DNA from: Candidatus Cryptobacteroides equifaecalis
Lineage (GTDB): Bacteria > Bacteroidota > Bacteroidia > Bacteroidales > UBA932
Assembly (NCBI GenBank): GCA_018064625.1
Contig: JAGHUW010000035.1
Location: forward strand, 1-41,326
Direction: 5' to 3'
Length of the DNA: 41,326 bases
Below, piece by piece: positions 17,214-29,201 of the stretch (its first letter is position 1; each line of letters begins with the position of its first letter). Both the position numbers and the translations under genes were made by a program. Below the pieces are notes generated by a model. The model searched no databases. It had not been told where the DNA came from and was given only the letters and a program-made list of their open reading frames with translations.

Positions 17214-18863
17214 TTATTTCTGCTCAAGTTTGAGTGTCTTTGTTGTCTGATCGCATACCTCAGATGGTCCCCAGTACTGGATTGGACCAGGATATACGTA
17301 CATGGTGTTCTCAGCCCACTCCTCGCGCTTGCTTGCGAAGAACTTGAAAGGCTCGCCCTCAAGCTCTACGAGAGCCTTGCGGATAACCGGCTTCATTGCA
17401 CCGTTGCGGCGCTCGAGGTTCATCATCATTGTGATTGGCACACCGCCTGCGATCCACTCTGCAGCAGGAGCTGTTGTGTTCTTGATCACTGACATATAGC
17501 CTGTCTTGCCTGCAGCGATGAGGCGTGATGCGTTGAATCCAAGTGAGTAGCAGTAGTCTGCGTCATAGTTTGAAGGAGCTGCGCAGCGTCCCTCGTAGCC
17601 GAAGAAGTGATGCTGAGCGGAGAATTTGCCGTTGTACTTTCCTTCAGACTTCCATGCTGCGAGCTTGCCTGCAACCATTGCGGAAAGAAGCTTCTCGGTC
17701 TCGATGAGGGATACCTGAACGTTTCCGTGAGGGTCGCGGTCAAGGCAGAGCTGGCGCTCTACATCCTTAGGGAGAGACTCGAGGATTGCGAGGTTCTCAG
17801 CAGCGATGTGGCTCTTCACGAATGCAACCTGCTCGTCCTTTGAAGGGAACTCGCGCATCTCACCTGTAGCAGGGTCCACGAGAACCTCGTTGAGCTCTGC
17901 GATGAGCTTCTTGATTGCAGGGATGAACTCGATGAGACCCTCTGGGATGAGGACTGTACCGAAGTTGTTGCCTGCGGCAGCGCGCTTTGCAACGATCTCT
18001 GCGATATATGTCACAACGTCGTCAAGAGACATGTTCTTTGCCTCGATCTCCTCTGAGATGAGGCAGACGTTAGGCTGGGTCTGGAGTGCGCACTCAAGGG
18101 CGATGTGTGAAGCTGAACGGCCCATGAGCTTGATGAAGTGCCAGTACTTGCGTGCAGAGTTGCAGTCGCGCTCGATGTTTCCGATGAGCTCTGAGTAAGT
18201 CTTGCAGGCTGTGTCGAATCCGAAAGATGTCTCGATCTGAGCGTTCTTGAGGTCACCGTCGATGGTCTTTGGACAGCCGATTACCTGAACACCGTAGTTC
18301 TTTGCAGCATAGTACTCCGCAAGTACGCATGCGTTGGTATTGGAGTCGTCGCCACCGATGATCACGAGGGCCTTGATGCCGAGTTCGCGGAGAATCTCGA
18401 TACCGCTCTCGAACTGAGCTTCCTTCTCGAGCTTGGTACGGCCGGAACCGATGATGTCGAATCCACCGGTGTTGCGGTAAGCGTCGATGAGCTCGTCTGT
18501 GAACTCGATGTACTTGTGGTCAACGAGTCCGCCAGGTCCCATGAGGAAACCGTAAAGCTTGTTTGCCTTGCCGAGGGACTTCACTCCGTCATAAAGACCT
18601 GAGATGACATTGTGTCCGCCAGGTGCCTGGCCGCCTGAAAGGATGATACCTACGTTGAACTCGGATGAGACTGCCTGTCCACCCTCTGCGAACTCGACTA
18701 CGGGCATTCCGTAAGTGTTAGGGAAGAGCTCCTTGATTTCGGCCTGATTGCCGACAGACTCGGTCTTTGCACCCTCTACAACTTTCACAGGTCCCTGGAG
18801 GGCCTTAGGAAGTTTCGGCTGGTATGCAGCACGAGCTTTCTGAAGATTGGAAATTTCTGACAT
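17214..18863 (-). CDS. pfp: Pyrophosphate--fructose 6-phosphate 1-phosphotransferase (PPi-PFK)
   Basis: GGQAPGGHNVISG, GGDDSNTNA (the GGDD form is typical of PPi-dependent enzymes), PKTIDGDLKN, MGRSASHIALECALQ. Start 18863 (MSEISNLQKARAAYQP). Confidence 0.93.
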   Translation of the reverse strand: MSEISNLQKARAAYQPKLPKALQGPVKVVEGAKTESVGNQAEIKELFPNTYGMPVVEFAEGGQAVSSEFNVGIILSGGQAPGGHNVISGLYDGVKSLGKANKLYGFLMGPGGLVDHKYIEFTDELIDAYRNTGGFDIIGSGRTKLEKEAQFESGIEILRELGIKALVIIGGDDSNTNACVLAEYYAAKNYGVQVIGCPKTIDGDLKNAQIETSFGFDTACKTYSELIGNIERDCNSARKYWHFIKLMGRSASHIALECALQTQPNVCLISEEIEAKNMSLDDVVTYIAEIVAKRAAAGNNFGTVLIPEGLIEFIPAIKKLIAELNEVLVDPATGEMREFPSKDEQVAFVKSHIAAENLAILESLPKDVERQLCLDRDPHGNVQVSLIETEKLLSAMVAGKLAAWKSEGKYNGKFSAQHHFFGYEGRCAAPSNYDADYCYSLGFNASRLIAAGKTGYMSVIKNTTAPAAEWIAGGVPITMMMNLERRNGAMKPVIRKALVELEGEPFKFFASKREEWAENTMYVYPGPIQYWGPSEVCDQTTKTLKLEQK

Positions 18864-18898
18864 GATTGTATGTAATGATTTAAGTTTCACAAATCGTG

Positions 18899-18929
18899 CA
18901 AATTTACTAAAAATATGTAATCTATTCAA
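18899..18929 (-). promoter_or_regulatory. pfp promoter: TTG-N20-TAAATTTG
   Basis: Minus-strand TTG at 18929-18927, 20 nt spacer, TAAATTTG at 18906-18899; lies partly inside the 3' end of the upstream gene. Confidence 0.6.
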
Positions 18930-19704
18930 CTACATATTTGTGCACTGTCTCAAGAATGAGGTTCAGGTTGTCCTGGTTGTTTGCCGCCACAACCATGCAA
19001 GGGTCATTTATCGGAGGGAGTTTGCCGTCATATCCGGAGATGCATCCGCCGGCTTCCCTGAGTATGAGCATAGCCGCTGCGAAGTCCCATGGCTGGAGCC
19101 TCATCTCGAAATAAAGGTCAACTATTCCCGCGGCCAGCATGCATATCTCAATCGCAGCTGCTCCGAATCTGCGGAAGTCATTGCAGCGCATGTAGATATC
19201 AAAGATTATATCATTGCATGCTTTAGCATACTCCTTTCTGTATGTACTCATGGCCGTGCAGATGATTCCGTCTCTGAAAGGACGCTCGGAAACAGCCAGT
19301 TTCCTTCCGTTGCAGAATGCGCCATGACCTTTTTCTGCCGTGTACATCTCTCCCCTGGCAGGGCTGTAAACGACACCCATCACAATCTCTCCATCTTTCA
19401 TGAGGCCCACGCATATGCTGCATTCATTTATGCCACGTGCATAGTTCATGGTGCCATCGATAGGGTCTATGACCCATACGTACTCGCGTCCGGTATCTTT
19501 GACACCATCTTCCTCGCAAAGAAAACCACATCCGGGCAGGGCGGCAGAGAGCTTTTCAACGAGGAATTCTTGTACTGCAAGGTCTGATGTGGTCACAACA
19601 TTTTCCACAGTCCCCTTCTGGATTACGGTGAAATGGTCCGTAACCATAAGTCCTGCTGCTTCTTTGACGATTCCGGTAACGACTTCAATTGAAAGATTTT
19701 CCAT
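18922..19704 (-). CDS. Inositol monophosphatase family protein
   Basis: GCGFLCEEDG, WVIDPIDGTMNYARG, PWDFAAAMLILREAGG. Confidence 0.9.
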   Translation of the reverse strand: MENLSIEVVTGIVKEAAGLMVTDHFTVIQKGTVENVVTTSDLAVQEFLVEKLSAALPGCGFLCEEDGVKDTGREYVWVIDPIDGTMNYARGINECSICVGLMKDGEIVMGVVYSPARGEMYTAEKGHGAFCNGRKLAVSERPFRDGIICTAMSTYRKEYAKACNDIIFDIYMRCNDFRRFGAAAIEICMLAAGIVDLYFEMRLQPWDFAAAMLILREAGGCISGYDGKLPPINDPCMVVAANNQDNLNLILETVHKYVVE

Positions 19705-19724
19705 AAATACAGATGTTACGACTA

Positions 19725-19732
19725 CAAAATTA
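19725..19732 (-). promoter_or_regulatory. Putative -7 box TAATTTTG upstream of the inositol monophosphatase gene
   Basis: Matches TAnnTTTG on the minus strand; 20 nt from start; no clear -33 element. Confidence 0.35.
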
Positions 19733-19763
19733 AAGTAATATTTCGAGAATTTTGGTTAATTTT

Positions 19764-19775
19764 ACAAAATTTTGT
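19764..19775. repeat. 12 bp perfect palindrome ACAAAATTTTGT upstream of oadG
   Basis: Read directly; 7 nt before ATG 19783. Confidence 0.45.
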
Positions 19776-19782
19776 TTTTATT

Positions 19783-20040
19783 ATGGATAATCTCGGAACT
19801 GGTTTAACCCTTATGCTGGTGGGAATGGTGACAGTGTTTGCCATACTCATGATTGTTATTTATGGCAGCCGTCTGCTCATTCAGCTCATAAACAGGATTG
19901 CTCCGGAGGAGCAGGCCCCTGCAAAGAAGGAGTCCGCCTCCCCTGCCGCTGTGGATGCGAATGCAATGGCAATACTTGAGGCAGCTGTCGCTCAGATAAC
20001 CGGAGGGACCGGTAGAATAGCAAAAGTAACTAAAATATGA
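19783..20040 (+). CDS. oadG: Oxaloacetate decarboxylase gamma subunit (OadG family)
   Basis: Short, one TM segment GLTLMLVGMVTVFAILMIVIYGSRLL, then Ala/Pro-rich linker; directly before oadA. Confidence 0.85.
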   Translation: MDNLGTGLTLMLVGMVTVFAILMIVIYGSRLLIQLINRIAPEEQAPAKKESASPAAVDANAMAILEAAVAQITGGTGRIAKVTKI

Positions 20041-21890
20041 TTAAAGATATGAATAAAGAAGTAAAGTTCAGCCTCGTCTTCAGAGACATGTGGCAGAGTG
20101 CAGGAAAGTACCAGCCACGTGTCGATCAACTGGTCAAGGTTGCTCCGGCAATCATAAAAATGGGCTGTTTCGACAGAGTCGAGACCAATGGTGGCGGTTT
20201 CGAGCAGGTAAACCTCCTCTATGGTGAAAACCCTAATGTTGCAGTCCGTGAATGGACCAAGCCTTTCCATGAGGCTGGAATTCAGACCCATATGCTTGAC
20301 CGTGCACTTAACGGACTGCGTATGAGCCCTTGCTCAAAGGACCTCAGAAAGCTTTTCTACAAGGTCAAGAAAGCACAGGGAACAGATATCACACGTATAT
20401 TCTGCGGTCTCAACGACCCAAGGAACGTCATCCCTTCCATCGCTTATGCCAAGGAGGCCGGAATGATAGCACAGGCTGCCCTTTGCATCACTGCATCCCC
20501 TGTCCATACCGTTGAATATTATATAGGTCTTGCAAAACAGTTCATCGAGGCCGGAGCCGACGAGATATGTCTCAAGGACATGGCCGGAATCGGCCGCCCT
20601 CAGACACTGGGCAAGATCACTGCCGGCATCAAGGCACTCAAGAAGGACATAATCATCCAGTACCACTCCCATGCCGGACCGGGCTTCAACATGGCATCCA
20701 TCCTGGAAGTCTGCGAAAACGGCTGCGACTATGTTGACGTGGGAATGTCCCCTCTCTCATGGGGAACCGGTCACGCAGATGTGATCGCCGTTCAGGAGAT
20801 GCTCAAGGACGCCGGCTTCAAGGTGAAGGAGATAAATATGGAGGCCTACATGGAGGTACGTACCCAGATTCAGGAGATGTGCGACGACTTCCTCGGATAC
20901 TATATCCCGGATCTCAACCACGTGAATAACTCTCTCCTCATCAAACCGGGCCTCCCTGGAGGAATGATGGGATCCCTCATGACAGACCTTGAGGAGAACC
21001 TCTCCTCTTTGAATAAATGGAAGGAGAAGCACGGACAGGCCCCTCTTACCACAGACCAGATGCTCGTGAAGCTCTTTGACGAGGTTGCCTATGTATGGCC
21101 AAAGGTCGGCTATCCTTGCCTCGTGACACCTTTCTCACAGTATGTGAAGAACCTCGCCCTGATGAACGTAACCCTCATGGAGAAGGGCAAGAACCGCTGG
21201 GAGATGTTCCCGGACACAATCTGGGATATGGTCCTCGGCAAGGCAGGACAGCTCCCTGCTCCGGTGGATGACGAAATCCGCGAGCTTGCAAAGTCCCAGG
21301 GCCGCGAGTTCATGACAACAGACCCTCAGGCCAACTACCCTGACTGCCTCGACGAATTCAAGGCCAAGATGCAGGAGAAGGGCTGGGAACTCGGCCAGGA
21401 CGATGAGGAACTCTTCGAGTACGCAATGCACCCAAGTCAGTACGAGGCTTACAAGAGCGGAAAGGCCAAGGCCGACTTCGAGGCCGACCTTGCAAAGCGC
21501 AAGGCCGCAAAGAACGCCCCTGCTGCCGGCGCAGCACAGCCTTCTGTAATAACCGTCAATCTCAACGGACAGACTTACAAGCTTGATATCGCTTACGGAG
21601 ATGCCGTACCTGCTGCAAGCGCCGGTTCAGCCTCACAGGCTCCGGTGGGCGAAGGTGAAGGTATACCAGCCCCTCTTTCCGGAAAGTTCTACCTCACAAG
21701 GGACAACTCGGAGAGCCCTAAGAAAGTGGGCGATGAGGTAAAGCGCGGAGACACTCTCTGCTACATCGAGGCAATGAAGATCCTCAATTCCATCTGTGCC
21801 GACTTTGACGGTGTGATCACCGCAATCCTCCCTTCAAACGGAGACTCAGTGGAAGAGGATGACGTAATTATCAAAATTGCAAGGAAATAA
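20037..21890 (+). CDS. oadA: Oxaloacetate decarboxylase alpha subunit: carboxyltransferase with C-terminal biotin carrier domain
   Basis: FRDMWQSAGKY, LCLKDMAGI-like ICLKDMAGIGRP, HSHAGPGFNMAS; C-terminal biotinyl motif CYIEAMKILN. Confidence 0.9.
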   Translation: MIKDMNKEVKFSLVFRDMWQSAGKYQPRVDQLVKVAPAIIKMGCFDRVETNGGGFEQVNLLYGENPNVAVREWTKPFHEAGIQTHMLDRALNGLRMSPCSKDLRKLFYKVKKAQGTDITRIFCGLNDPRNVIPSIAYAKEAGMIAQAALCITASPVHTVEYYIGLAKQFIEAGADEICLKDMAGIGRPQTLGKITAGIKALKKDIIIQYHSHAGPGFNMASILEVCENGCDYVDVGMSPLSWGTGHADVIAVQEMLKDAGFKVKEINMEAYMEVRTQIQEMCDDFLGYYIPDLNHVNNSLLIKPGLPGGMMGSLMTDLEENLSSLNKWKEKHGQAPLTTDQMLVKLFDEVAYVWPKVGYPCLVTPFSQYVKNLALMNVTLMEKGKNRWEMFPDTIWDMVLGKAGQLPAPVDDEIRELAKSQGREFMTTDPQANYPDCLDEFKAKMQEKGWELGQDDEELFEYAMHPSQYEAYKSGKAKADFEADLAKRKAAKNAPAAGAAQPSVITVNLNGQTYKLDIAYGDAVPAASAGSASQAPVGEGEGIPAPLSGKFYLTRDNSESPKKVGDEVKRGDTLCYIEAMKILNSICADFDGVITAILPSNGDSVEEDDVIIKIARK

Positions 21891-21893
21891 GGA

Positions 21894-23141
21894 ATGGAAG
21901 CAATAATGGACATACTGAGGAAACTCTATGACATGACTGCATTCAGCAATCTCATAGAGGATCCGGCATTCCTTCTGATGTACCTGCTGGCCTTCGTGCT
22001 GCTGTACCTCGGAATCGTGAAGAAATATGAACCTCTCCTGCTCATCCCTATCGCATTCGGTGTGCTCATAGCAAACTTCCCGGGCGGAGAGATGGGTGTG
22101 GTTCAGGCTGACCCGCAAGGTTTTGTGACACTTCCAGATGGCTCACGCGAGATTATCTGGGACATGCCTTTGCATAAAGTGGCACATGAGCTGGGTATCA
22201 TGAACTACCTGTACTACGCACTCATAAAGACAGGACTTCTTCCTCCTATCATCTTCATGGGAGTAGGTGCCCTCACAGACTTCGGCCCTATGCTCCGCAA
22301 CCTCAAGCTTGCCATCTTCGGTGCCGCTGCGCAGTTCGGTATCTTTGCGGTTCTCATCGTCAGCCTTCTCCTCGGCTTCACCCCTCAGGAGGCTGCTTCC
22401 CTTGGCATCATCGGTGGCGCAGACGGCCCTACCGCAATCTTCACCACCATCAAGCTTGCACCTCACCTCCTTGGACCTATCGCCATTGCGGCCTACAGCT
22501 ACATGGCCCTTGTCCCAGTGATCATACCTCTGGTTGTGAAGGCTCTTTGCAGCAAGAAGGAACTCATGATCAACATGAAGGAGCAGGACAAGCTCTATCC
22601 TGATACCATGGTAATCAAGAACATGCGAGTTGTGAAGATCATCTTCCCTATCGCTGTGACCACCATCGTTGCCCTCTTTGTACCATCGGCCGTTCCACTT
22701 GTGGGAATGCTCATGTTCGGTAACCTCATCAAGGAGATCGGTGCCGATACAAGCCGTCTCTTCGATGCTGCCAGCAACGGTATCATGAACGCGGCCACAA
22801 TCTTCCTCGGACTCTGCGTGGGTGCAACCATGACTGCGGATGCCTTCCTCAATGTGCAGACCCTTGGAATCGTTGTGGGTGGCTTCTGTGCCTTCGCGCT
22901 CAGTATTGCCAGCGGTATCTGCATGGTCAAGGTATGGAACCTCTTCTCAAAGAAGAAGATCAACCCGCTTGTTGGCGCTACAGGTCTTTCAGCCGTGCCT
23001 ATGGCGAGCCGTGTATGCAACGGTATCAGTACCAAGTACGACCCTAAGAACCATGTGCTCAACTACTGTATGGCATCCAACATCGCCGGAGTCATAGGTT
23101 CGGCGGTTGCAGCCGGTGTGCTTATTTCATTCCTGGGTTAA
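21894..23141 (+). CDS. oadB: Na+-translocating decarboxylase beta subunit
   Basis: Multi-TM; FMGVGALTDFGPML, GIIGGADGPTAIFTT, NAATIFLGLCVGATM, ASNIAGVIGSAVAAGV. Confidence 0.95.
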   Translation: MEAIMDILRKLYDMTAFSNLIEDPAFLLMYLLAFVLLYLGIVKKYEPLLLIPIAFGVLIANFPGGEMGVVQADPQGFVTLPDGSREIIWDMPLHKVAHELGIMNYLYYALIKTGLLPPIIFMGVGALTDFGPMLRNLKLAIFGAAAQFGIFAVLIVSLLLGFTPQEAASLGIIGGADGPTAIFTTIKLAPHLLGPIAIAAYSYMALVPVIIPLVVKALCSKKELMINMKEQDKLYPDTMVIKNMRVVKIIFPIAVTTIVALFVPSAVPLVGMLMFGNLIKEIGADTSRLFDAASNGIMNAATIFLGLCVGATMTADAFLNVQTLGIVVGGFCAFALSIASGICMVKVWNLFSKKKINPLVGATGLSAVPMASRVCNGISTKYDPKNHVLNYCMASNIAGVIGSAVAAGVLISFLG

Positions 23142-25220
<2,079 letters not shown>

Positions 25221-25226
25221 AGGATT

Positions 25227-27398
25227 ATGAGTTTTTCAGAGTTTACGCCAGAGGATTACAGATGCATTGAGGAGGCCTACGGGAATCTGAGAGAAGCTGT
25301 AAAGAACCGATGCAAGACAGAGGATGAGGTAGAACTTGTGGGCAAGGCCTATGAGTTTGCGAACAGTGCCCACAGAAACATCAGGCGCCGTTCCGGTGAG
25401 CCATATATGCTCCACCCTATCGCTGTTGCTCAGATCGTCGTCTCTGACATAGGACTGGGATGCAAGTCCATCTGTGCGGCCCTTCTCCATGATGTGGTGG
25501 AAGACACCAATTATACAGTGGAGGATATCAGAAACATCTTCGGTGACAAGATAGCCTCCCTGGTGGATGGACTCACAAAGCTCAAGACGGTTCTCGACAA
25601 TCAGGACAGGCAGAGCAAGACGGAAAGTCTGCAGGCGGAGAATTTCAAACGCATACTGCTCACCATGAATGACGATGTGCGCGTAGTCCTCATAAAGCTG
25701 GCAGACCGTCTGCATAACTGCCGTACAATAGAGTTCATGCCGGAGCACAAGAGGGACAAGATTCTTTCTGAGACCATGTACGTTTTTGTGCCTTTGGCAC
25801 ACAGGCTGGGTCTTTACAGCGTGAAGTCTGAAATGGAAAATATCTGGCTCCGATACAAAGAACCGGATGATTATCTGGAGATTACTGAAAGACTCAGCAT
25901 CAGCCAGGCAAGCAAAGAGCATCAGATAGACGAGTTCATTGCCCCTATCAATGACGAGATGCTGAAGGCCGGCTACAAGTTCCGTATCATCAAGAGGATC
26001 AAGACTCCGTACTCCATCTGGTACAAGATGAAGAAGAAGAAAGTTCCTTTTGAACAGATATATGACCTCTACGCCGTAAGAATCATTTTCGAGCCTGCAG
26101 ACGAGACTCCTCATGCAGAGAAAAGCCAGTCATACCTTATATATTCATTGCTCACCAGCCTCTATTACGAAAATCCGAACAGACGCAGGGACTGGATTTC
26201 AAAGCCGAAGAGCAATGGATATGAGGCTCTTCACTGTACGCTGATGAGCCGTGCAGGCGTGTGGATAGAGGTTCAGATCCGCTCCAAGCGAATGGACGAC
26301 ATTGCTGAGAAAGGTATCGCCGCCCATTGGATATACAAGGAGAGCGGTTATGCATCAGAGACGCACTCAGAGGTTGACAAATGGCTTGCCGAGGTACAGG
26401 AAATACTTCAGAGCAAGGATATTACTGCAATCGAGCTTCTGGATATAATACATAAGGATCTTGTAAGTTCTGATATTGTGGTCTTTACACCCAAGGGTGA
26501 TCAGAAGACCATGCCTGCTGGATCCACAGCCCTGGATTTCGCGTTTCAGATCCATACCAAGGTAGGCTATCATGCCATTGCCGCCAAGGTCAACATGAAA
26601 CTTGTGACACTTTCCCAGGTGCTCAAGTCCGGAGACCAGGTTGAGATAATCACGGCCGTTGCCGCCAAGCCTAAGGTTGAGTGGCTGCAGTTCCTGCATA
26701 CCCGCCACGCAAAGAACAAAGTGGTGGATTATTTCCATGATAGCCGTGATGAGTTTATTGTAATAGGAGAAAAGATCTACAAGGAACGACTTGATGCCAT
26801 GGGGCTTCAGCCGACTAATGAGATCATACGCAAATTCCTGGAATACATGCAGCTTTCCTATGCAGAAGACCTTTATTTCCGCATAGGTGTTGGGCTTCTG
26901 GGACCGGAGGATTTCAGACTTGTGCTCAGCAGTGACCCTTCATTGAATGGTGAAGGACGCTCAGTCGTGATGGGTGAAACCCGTCAGGAATACATCATGG
27001 CACAGTGCTGCAAGCCTATACCCGGAGATGCTGTGGTGGGCTTCAAATCTGCGGACAATACCATAGTCATACACAAGAAGACTTGTTCTGTGGCGGAAAG
27101 CCTTGCCTCGAAGTTCGGTAACAGGGTTGTGGTGCCGCAGTGGTCGGTTCTCAATCAGGAATATCCTATCCGCATATCTCTCAGGGGAATAGACAGGGTT
27201 GGGCTGCTCAGTGAAATATCCGGCTTCATTTCCAAAACCATGGGTATCAACATGAGGAAGATTACACTCAGCACGGATGACGGCCTTTTCGAGGGCTATA
27301 TAGAACTGCTTGTTAAAGACAAGAAGAATCTTGAGAGCATGCTGGATGGCCTCAAGAAGATTGAAGGAATTCAGGACATAGTAAGAACGGACATCTGA
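25227..27398 (+). CDS. RelA/SpoT-family (p)ppGpp synthetase/hydrolase
   Basis: HD motif ALLHDVVEDT, synthetase region RIKTPYSIWYKMKKKK and KSNGYEALHCTL, TGS domain VFTPKGD, C-terminal ACT. Confidence 0.95.
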   Translation: MSFSEFTPEDYRCIEEAYGNLREAVKNRCKTEDEVELVGKAYEFANSAHRNIRRRSGEPYMLHPIAVAQIVVSDIGLGCKSICAALLHDVVEDTNYTVEDIRNIFGDKIASLVDGLTKLKTVLDNQDRQSKTESLQAENFKRILLTMNDDVRVVLIKLADRLHNCRTIEFMPEHKRDKILSETMYVFVPLAHRLGLYSVKSEMENIWLRYKEPDDYLEITERLSISQASKEHQIDEFIAPINDEMLKAGYKFRIIKRIKTPYSIWYKMKKKKVPFEQIYDLYAVRIIFEPADETPHAEKSQSYLIYSLLTSLYYENPNRRRDWISKPKSNGYEALHCTLMSRAGVWIEVQIRSKRMDDIAEKGIAAHWIYKESGYASETHSEVDKWLAEVQEILQSKDITAIELLDIIHKDLVSSDIVVFTPKGDQKTMPAGSTALDFAFQIHTKVGYHAIAAKVNMKLVTLSQVLKSGDQVEIITAVAAKPKVEWLQFLHTRHAKNKVVDYFHDSRDEFIVIGEKIYKERLDAMGLQPTNEIIRKFLEYMQLSYAEDLYFRIGVGLLGPEDFRLVLSSDPSLNGEGRSVVMGETRQEYIMAQCCKPIPGDAVVGFKSADNTIVIHKKTCSVAESLASKFGNRVVVPQWSVLNQEYPIRISLRGIDRVGLLSEISGFISKTMGINMRKITLSTDDGLFEGYIELLVKDKKNLESMLDGLKKIEGIQDIVRTDI

Positions 27399-27400
27399 TT

Positions 27401-29191
27401 ATGAGGAACAGACTACTGCCAGCCATACTTGCAGCTATTATGCTCGCCCCGGTGTTTTTCATGCATTCCTGCGCCAACACCACGGAAGCCCCTACCGGTG
27501 GAGACAAGGATACCATACCTCCATATATCATAGGTATCAAACCGGCACCTTCCACAGCCAACGTTCCCGTAAAGGGCAGCAAATTCGAATTCATATTCAA
27601 TGAGTATGTGACCGTGAAGAACGGCCAGAACATACTCCTTTCCCCTCCTCAGCAGAAACGCCCGAAATACAAGGTACAGGGAAAAAGTGTCATAGTATCT
27701 TTTGAAGAGGACCTCAAACCTAATACGACATATACCATCAGTTTTACGGATGCCATAGTGGATGCCAACGAAAGCAATCCTTTCCCTGGCTATACATACG
27801 CATTCTCCACCGGAGAGAAAGTTGACTCGATGCTCATAACAGGTGTGGTTCAGGACTGCATCAAGTTGGAACCTTTCAAGGGTGCAACCGTCCTTCTGTA
27901 CAAGGACCTGGCAGATTCTGCCGTCTTCCTCCACAGACCTGATGCCATAGCCCGTACTGACGCCTGGGGCTTCTTTGCCCTTCCTTATATTAAGGATACC
28001 TGTTACAGGCTGTACGCCCTGAAGGACGCATCCAACAATAATATCTATGACCCTGACAATGACCTCATTGCCTTTGTGGATTCAATCATAAGGCCTGTAA
28101 TGGTGGTTCGTGACTCCATACCGGAGATGACCAATTATGAGATGGCTGATACGGCACGCTGCCTTGCCAGGAAGCAGGAATATGAACTGAACCTCTTCAG
28201 GGAAAAGCCAAGCAAGCAGTTCCTGAATAACAAGGTAAGGACTGCAGACAGATCCGCATATATCACATTCATGGCCCCTAATGCATGGATTGACACTCTA
28301 TGGGTGAGAGGATATAAGAACGAGGAGATCATTTCCGAGTTCAATATCATGCAGGACAGTCTCCTGATCTGGCTCAATTCCAGAAAAAGGGCTCCAGATA
28401 CTCTGCATGTCTTTGTCAATTACAGGAAGACTGACTCGCTGGGCATTCTCAAACCTGAGCTGGAACATCTCAAACTTGTTCAGGAGGGCAAGAAACCATC
28501 TTCCAGAAGATCTTCCTATCAGGAAAGGAAGAACCTCAAACATGAGGATACCATCTGTGTGATGAAGCTCTCCGCTGCTCCCGAGACAGTTGAGCAATAT
28601 GGTTTTGACCTGCACTTCAACTTCCCTATCATTTCTGAGAAGTTCGACTCCGTGACTTTGAAATCCATAAGTCCAAGGCAGAAGGAAACTTTCGAAAAGT
28701 TCAAGGTGGAGACAGATTCGCTAGACCTCAGGCATTATATCATCAAACCTGATTTCAAGATGATGAGCGGATATGAGTATATACTCAAGGTCCCTCACAG
28801 GGCATTCAGAGATGTGAACGGATTCTATTCAGACAGCGCTGAAGTAAAGGTAAGCCTTCCTACAAGCGAGAAACTAAGCTCACTCACCCTTAATCTTGAG
28901 GGGGTTGACAGAAAACTCATAGTCGATCTTCTTGATGAGAAGGCAAAGGTCCTGAGAAATTTCATCGTTGAAAAGGACTGCTCATTGCTGTTCCCTTACC
29001 TTCAGAACGGCAAGGTGAGCATCAGGATCACAGAAGACGGAAACCGCAACACCATAGTCGATACCGGATCCGTGCTTGAGCATCGTCAGCCTGAGAAGGT
29101 CGTCTTTGTGAAATTCAAGGACGACAAATATCTTCTGATACCTGAAAGTTCTGACATAGAGCAGAATATAAATGTCAAAGAACTGCTGTAA
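27401..29191 (+). CDS. Lipoprotein with N-terminal bacterial Ig-like (Big_5-type) domain
   Basis: Lipobox AIMLAPVFFMHSCANTT; PTGGDKDTIPPYIIGIKPAPSTANVPVKGSKFEFIFNEYVTVKNGQNILLSPP. Confidence 0.75.
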   Translation: MRNRLLPAILAAIMLAPVFFMHSCANTTEAPTGGDKDTIPPYIIGIKPAPSTANVPVKGSKFEFIFNEYVTVKNGQNILLSPPQQKRPKYKVQGKSVIVSFEEDLKPNTTYTISFTDAIVDANESNPFPGYTYAFSTGEKVDSMLITGVVQDCIKLEPFKGATVLLYKDLADSAVFLHRPDAIARTDAWGFFALPYIKDTCYRLYALKDASNNNIYDPDNDLIAFVDSIIRPVMVVRDSIPEMTNYEMADTARCLARKQEYELNLFREKPSKQFLNNKVRTADRSAYITFMAPNAWIDTLWVRGYKNEEIISEFNIMQDSLLIWLNSRKRAPDTLHVFVNYRKTDSLGILKPELEHLKLVQEGKKPSSRRSSYQERKNLKHEDTICVMKLSAAPETVEQYGFDLHFNFPIISEKFDSVTLKSISPRQKETFEKFKVETDSLDLRHYIIKPDFKMMSGYEYILKVPHRAFRDVNGFYSDSAEVKVSLPTSEKLSSLTLNLEGVDRKLIVDLLDEKAKVLRNFIVEKDCSLLFPYLQNGKVSIRITEDGNRNTIVDTGSVLEHRQPEKVVFVKFKDDKYLLIPESSDIEQNINVKELL

Positions 29192-29201
29192 GACCTCGTT
29201 T

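Noticed and set aside
25236-26114. 292 aa minus-strand ORF
   Set aside because: Fully antisense to relA/spoT, which has intact family motifs; no family resemblance. Most likely a codon-bias shadow ORF.
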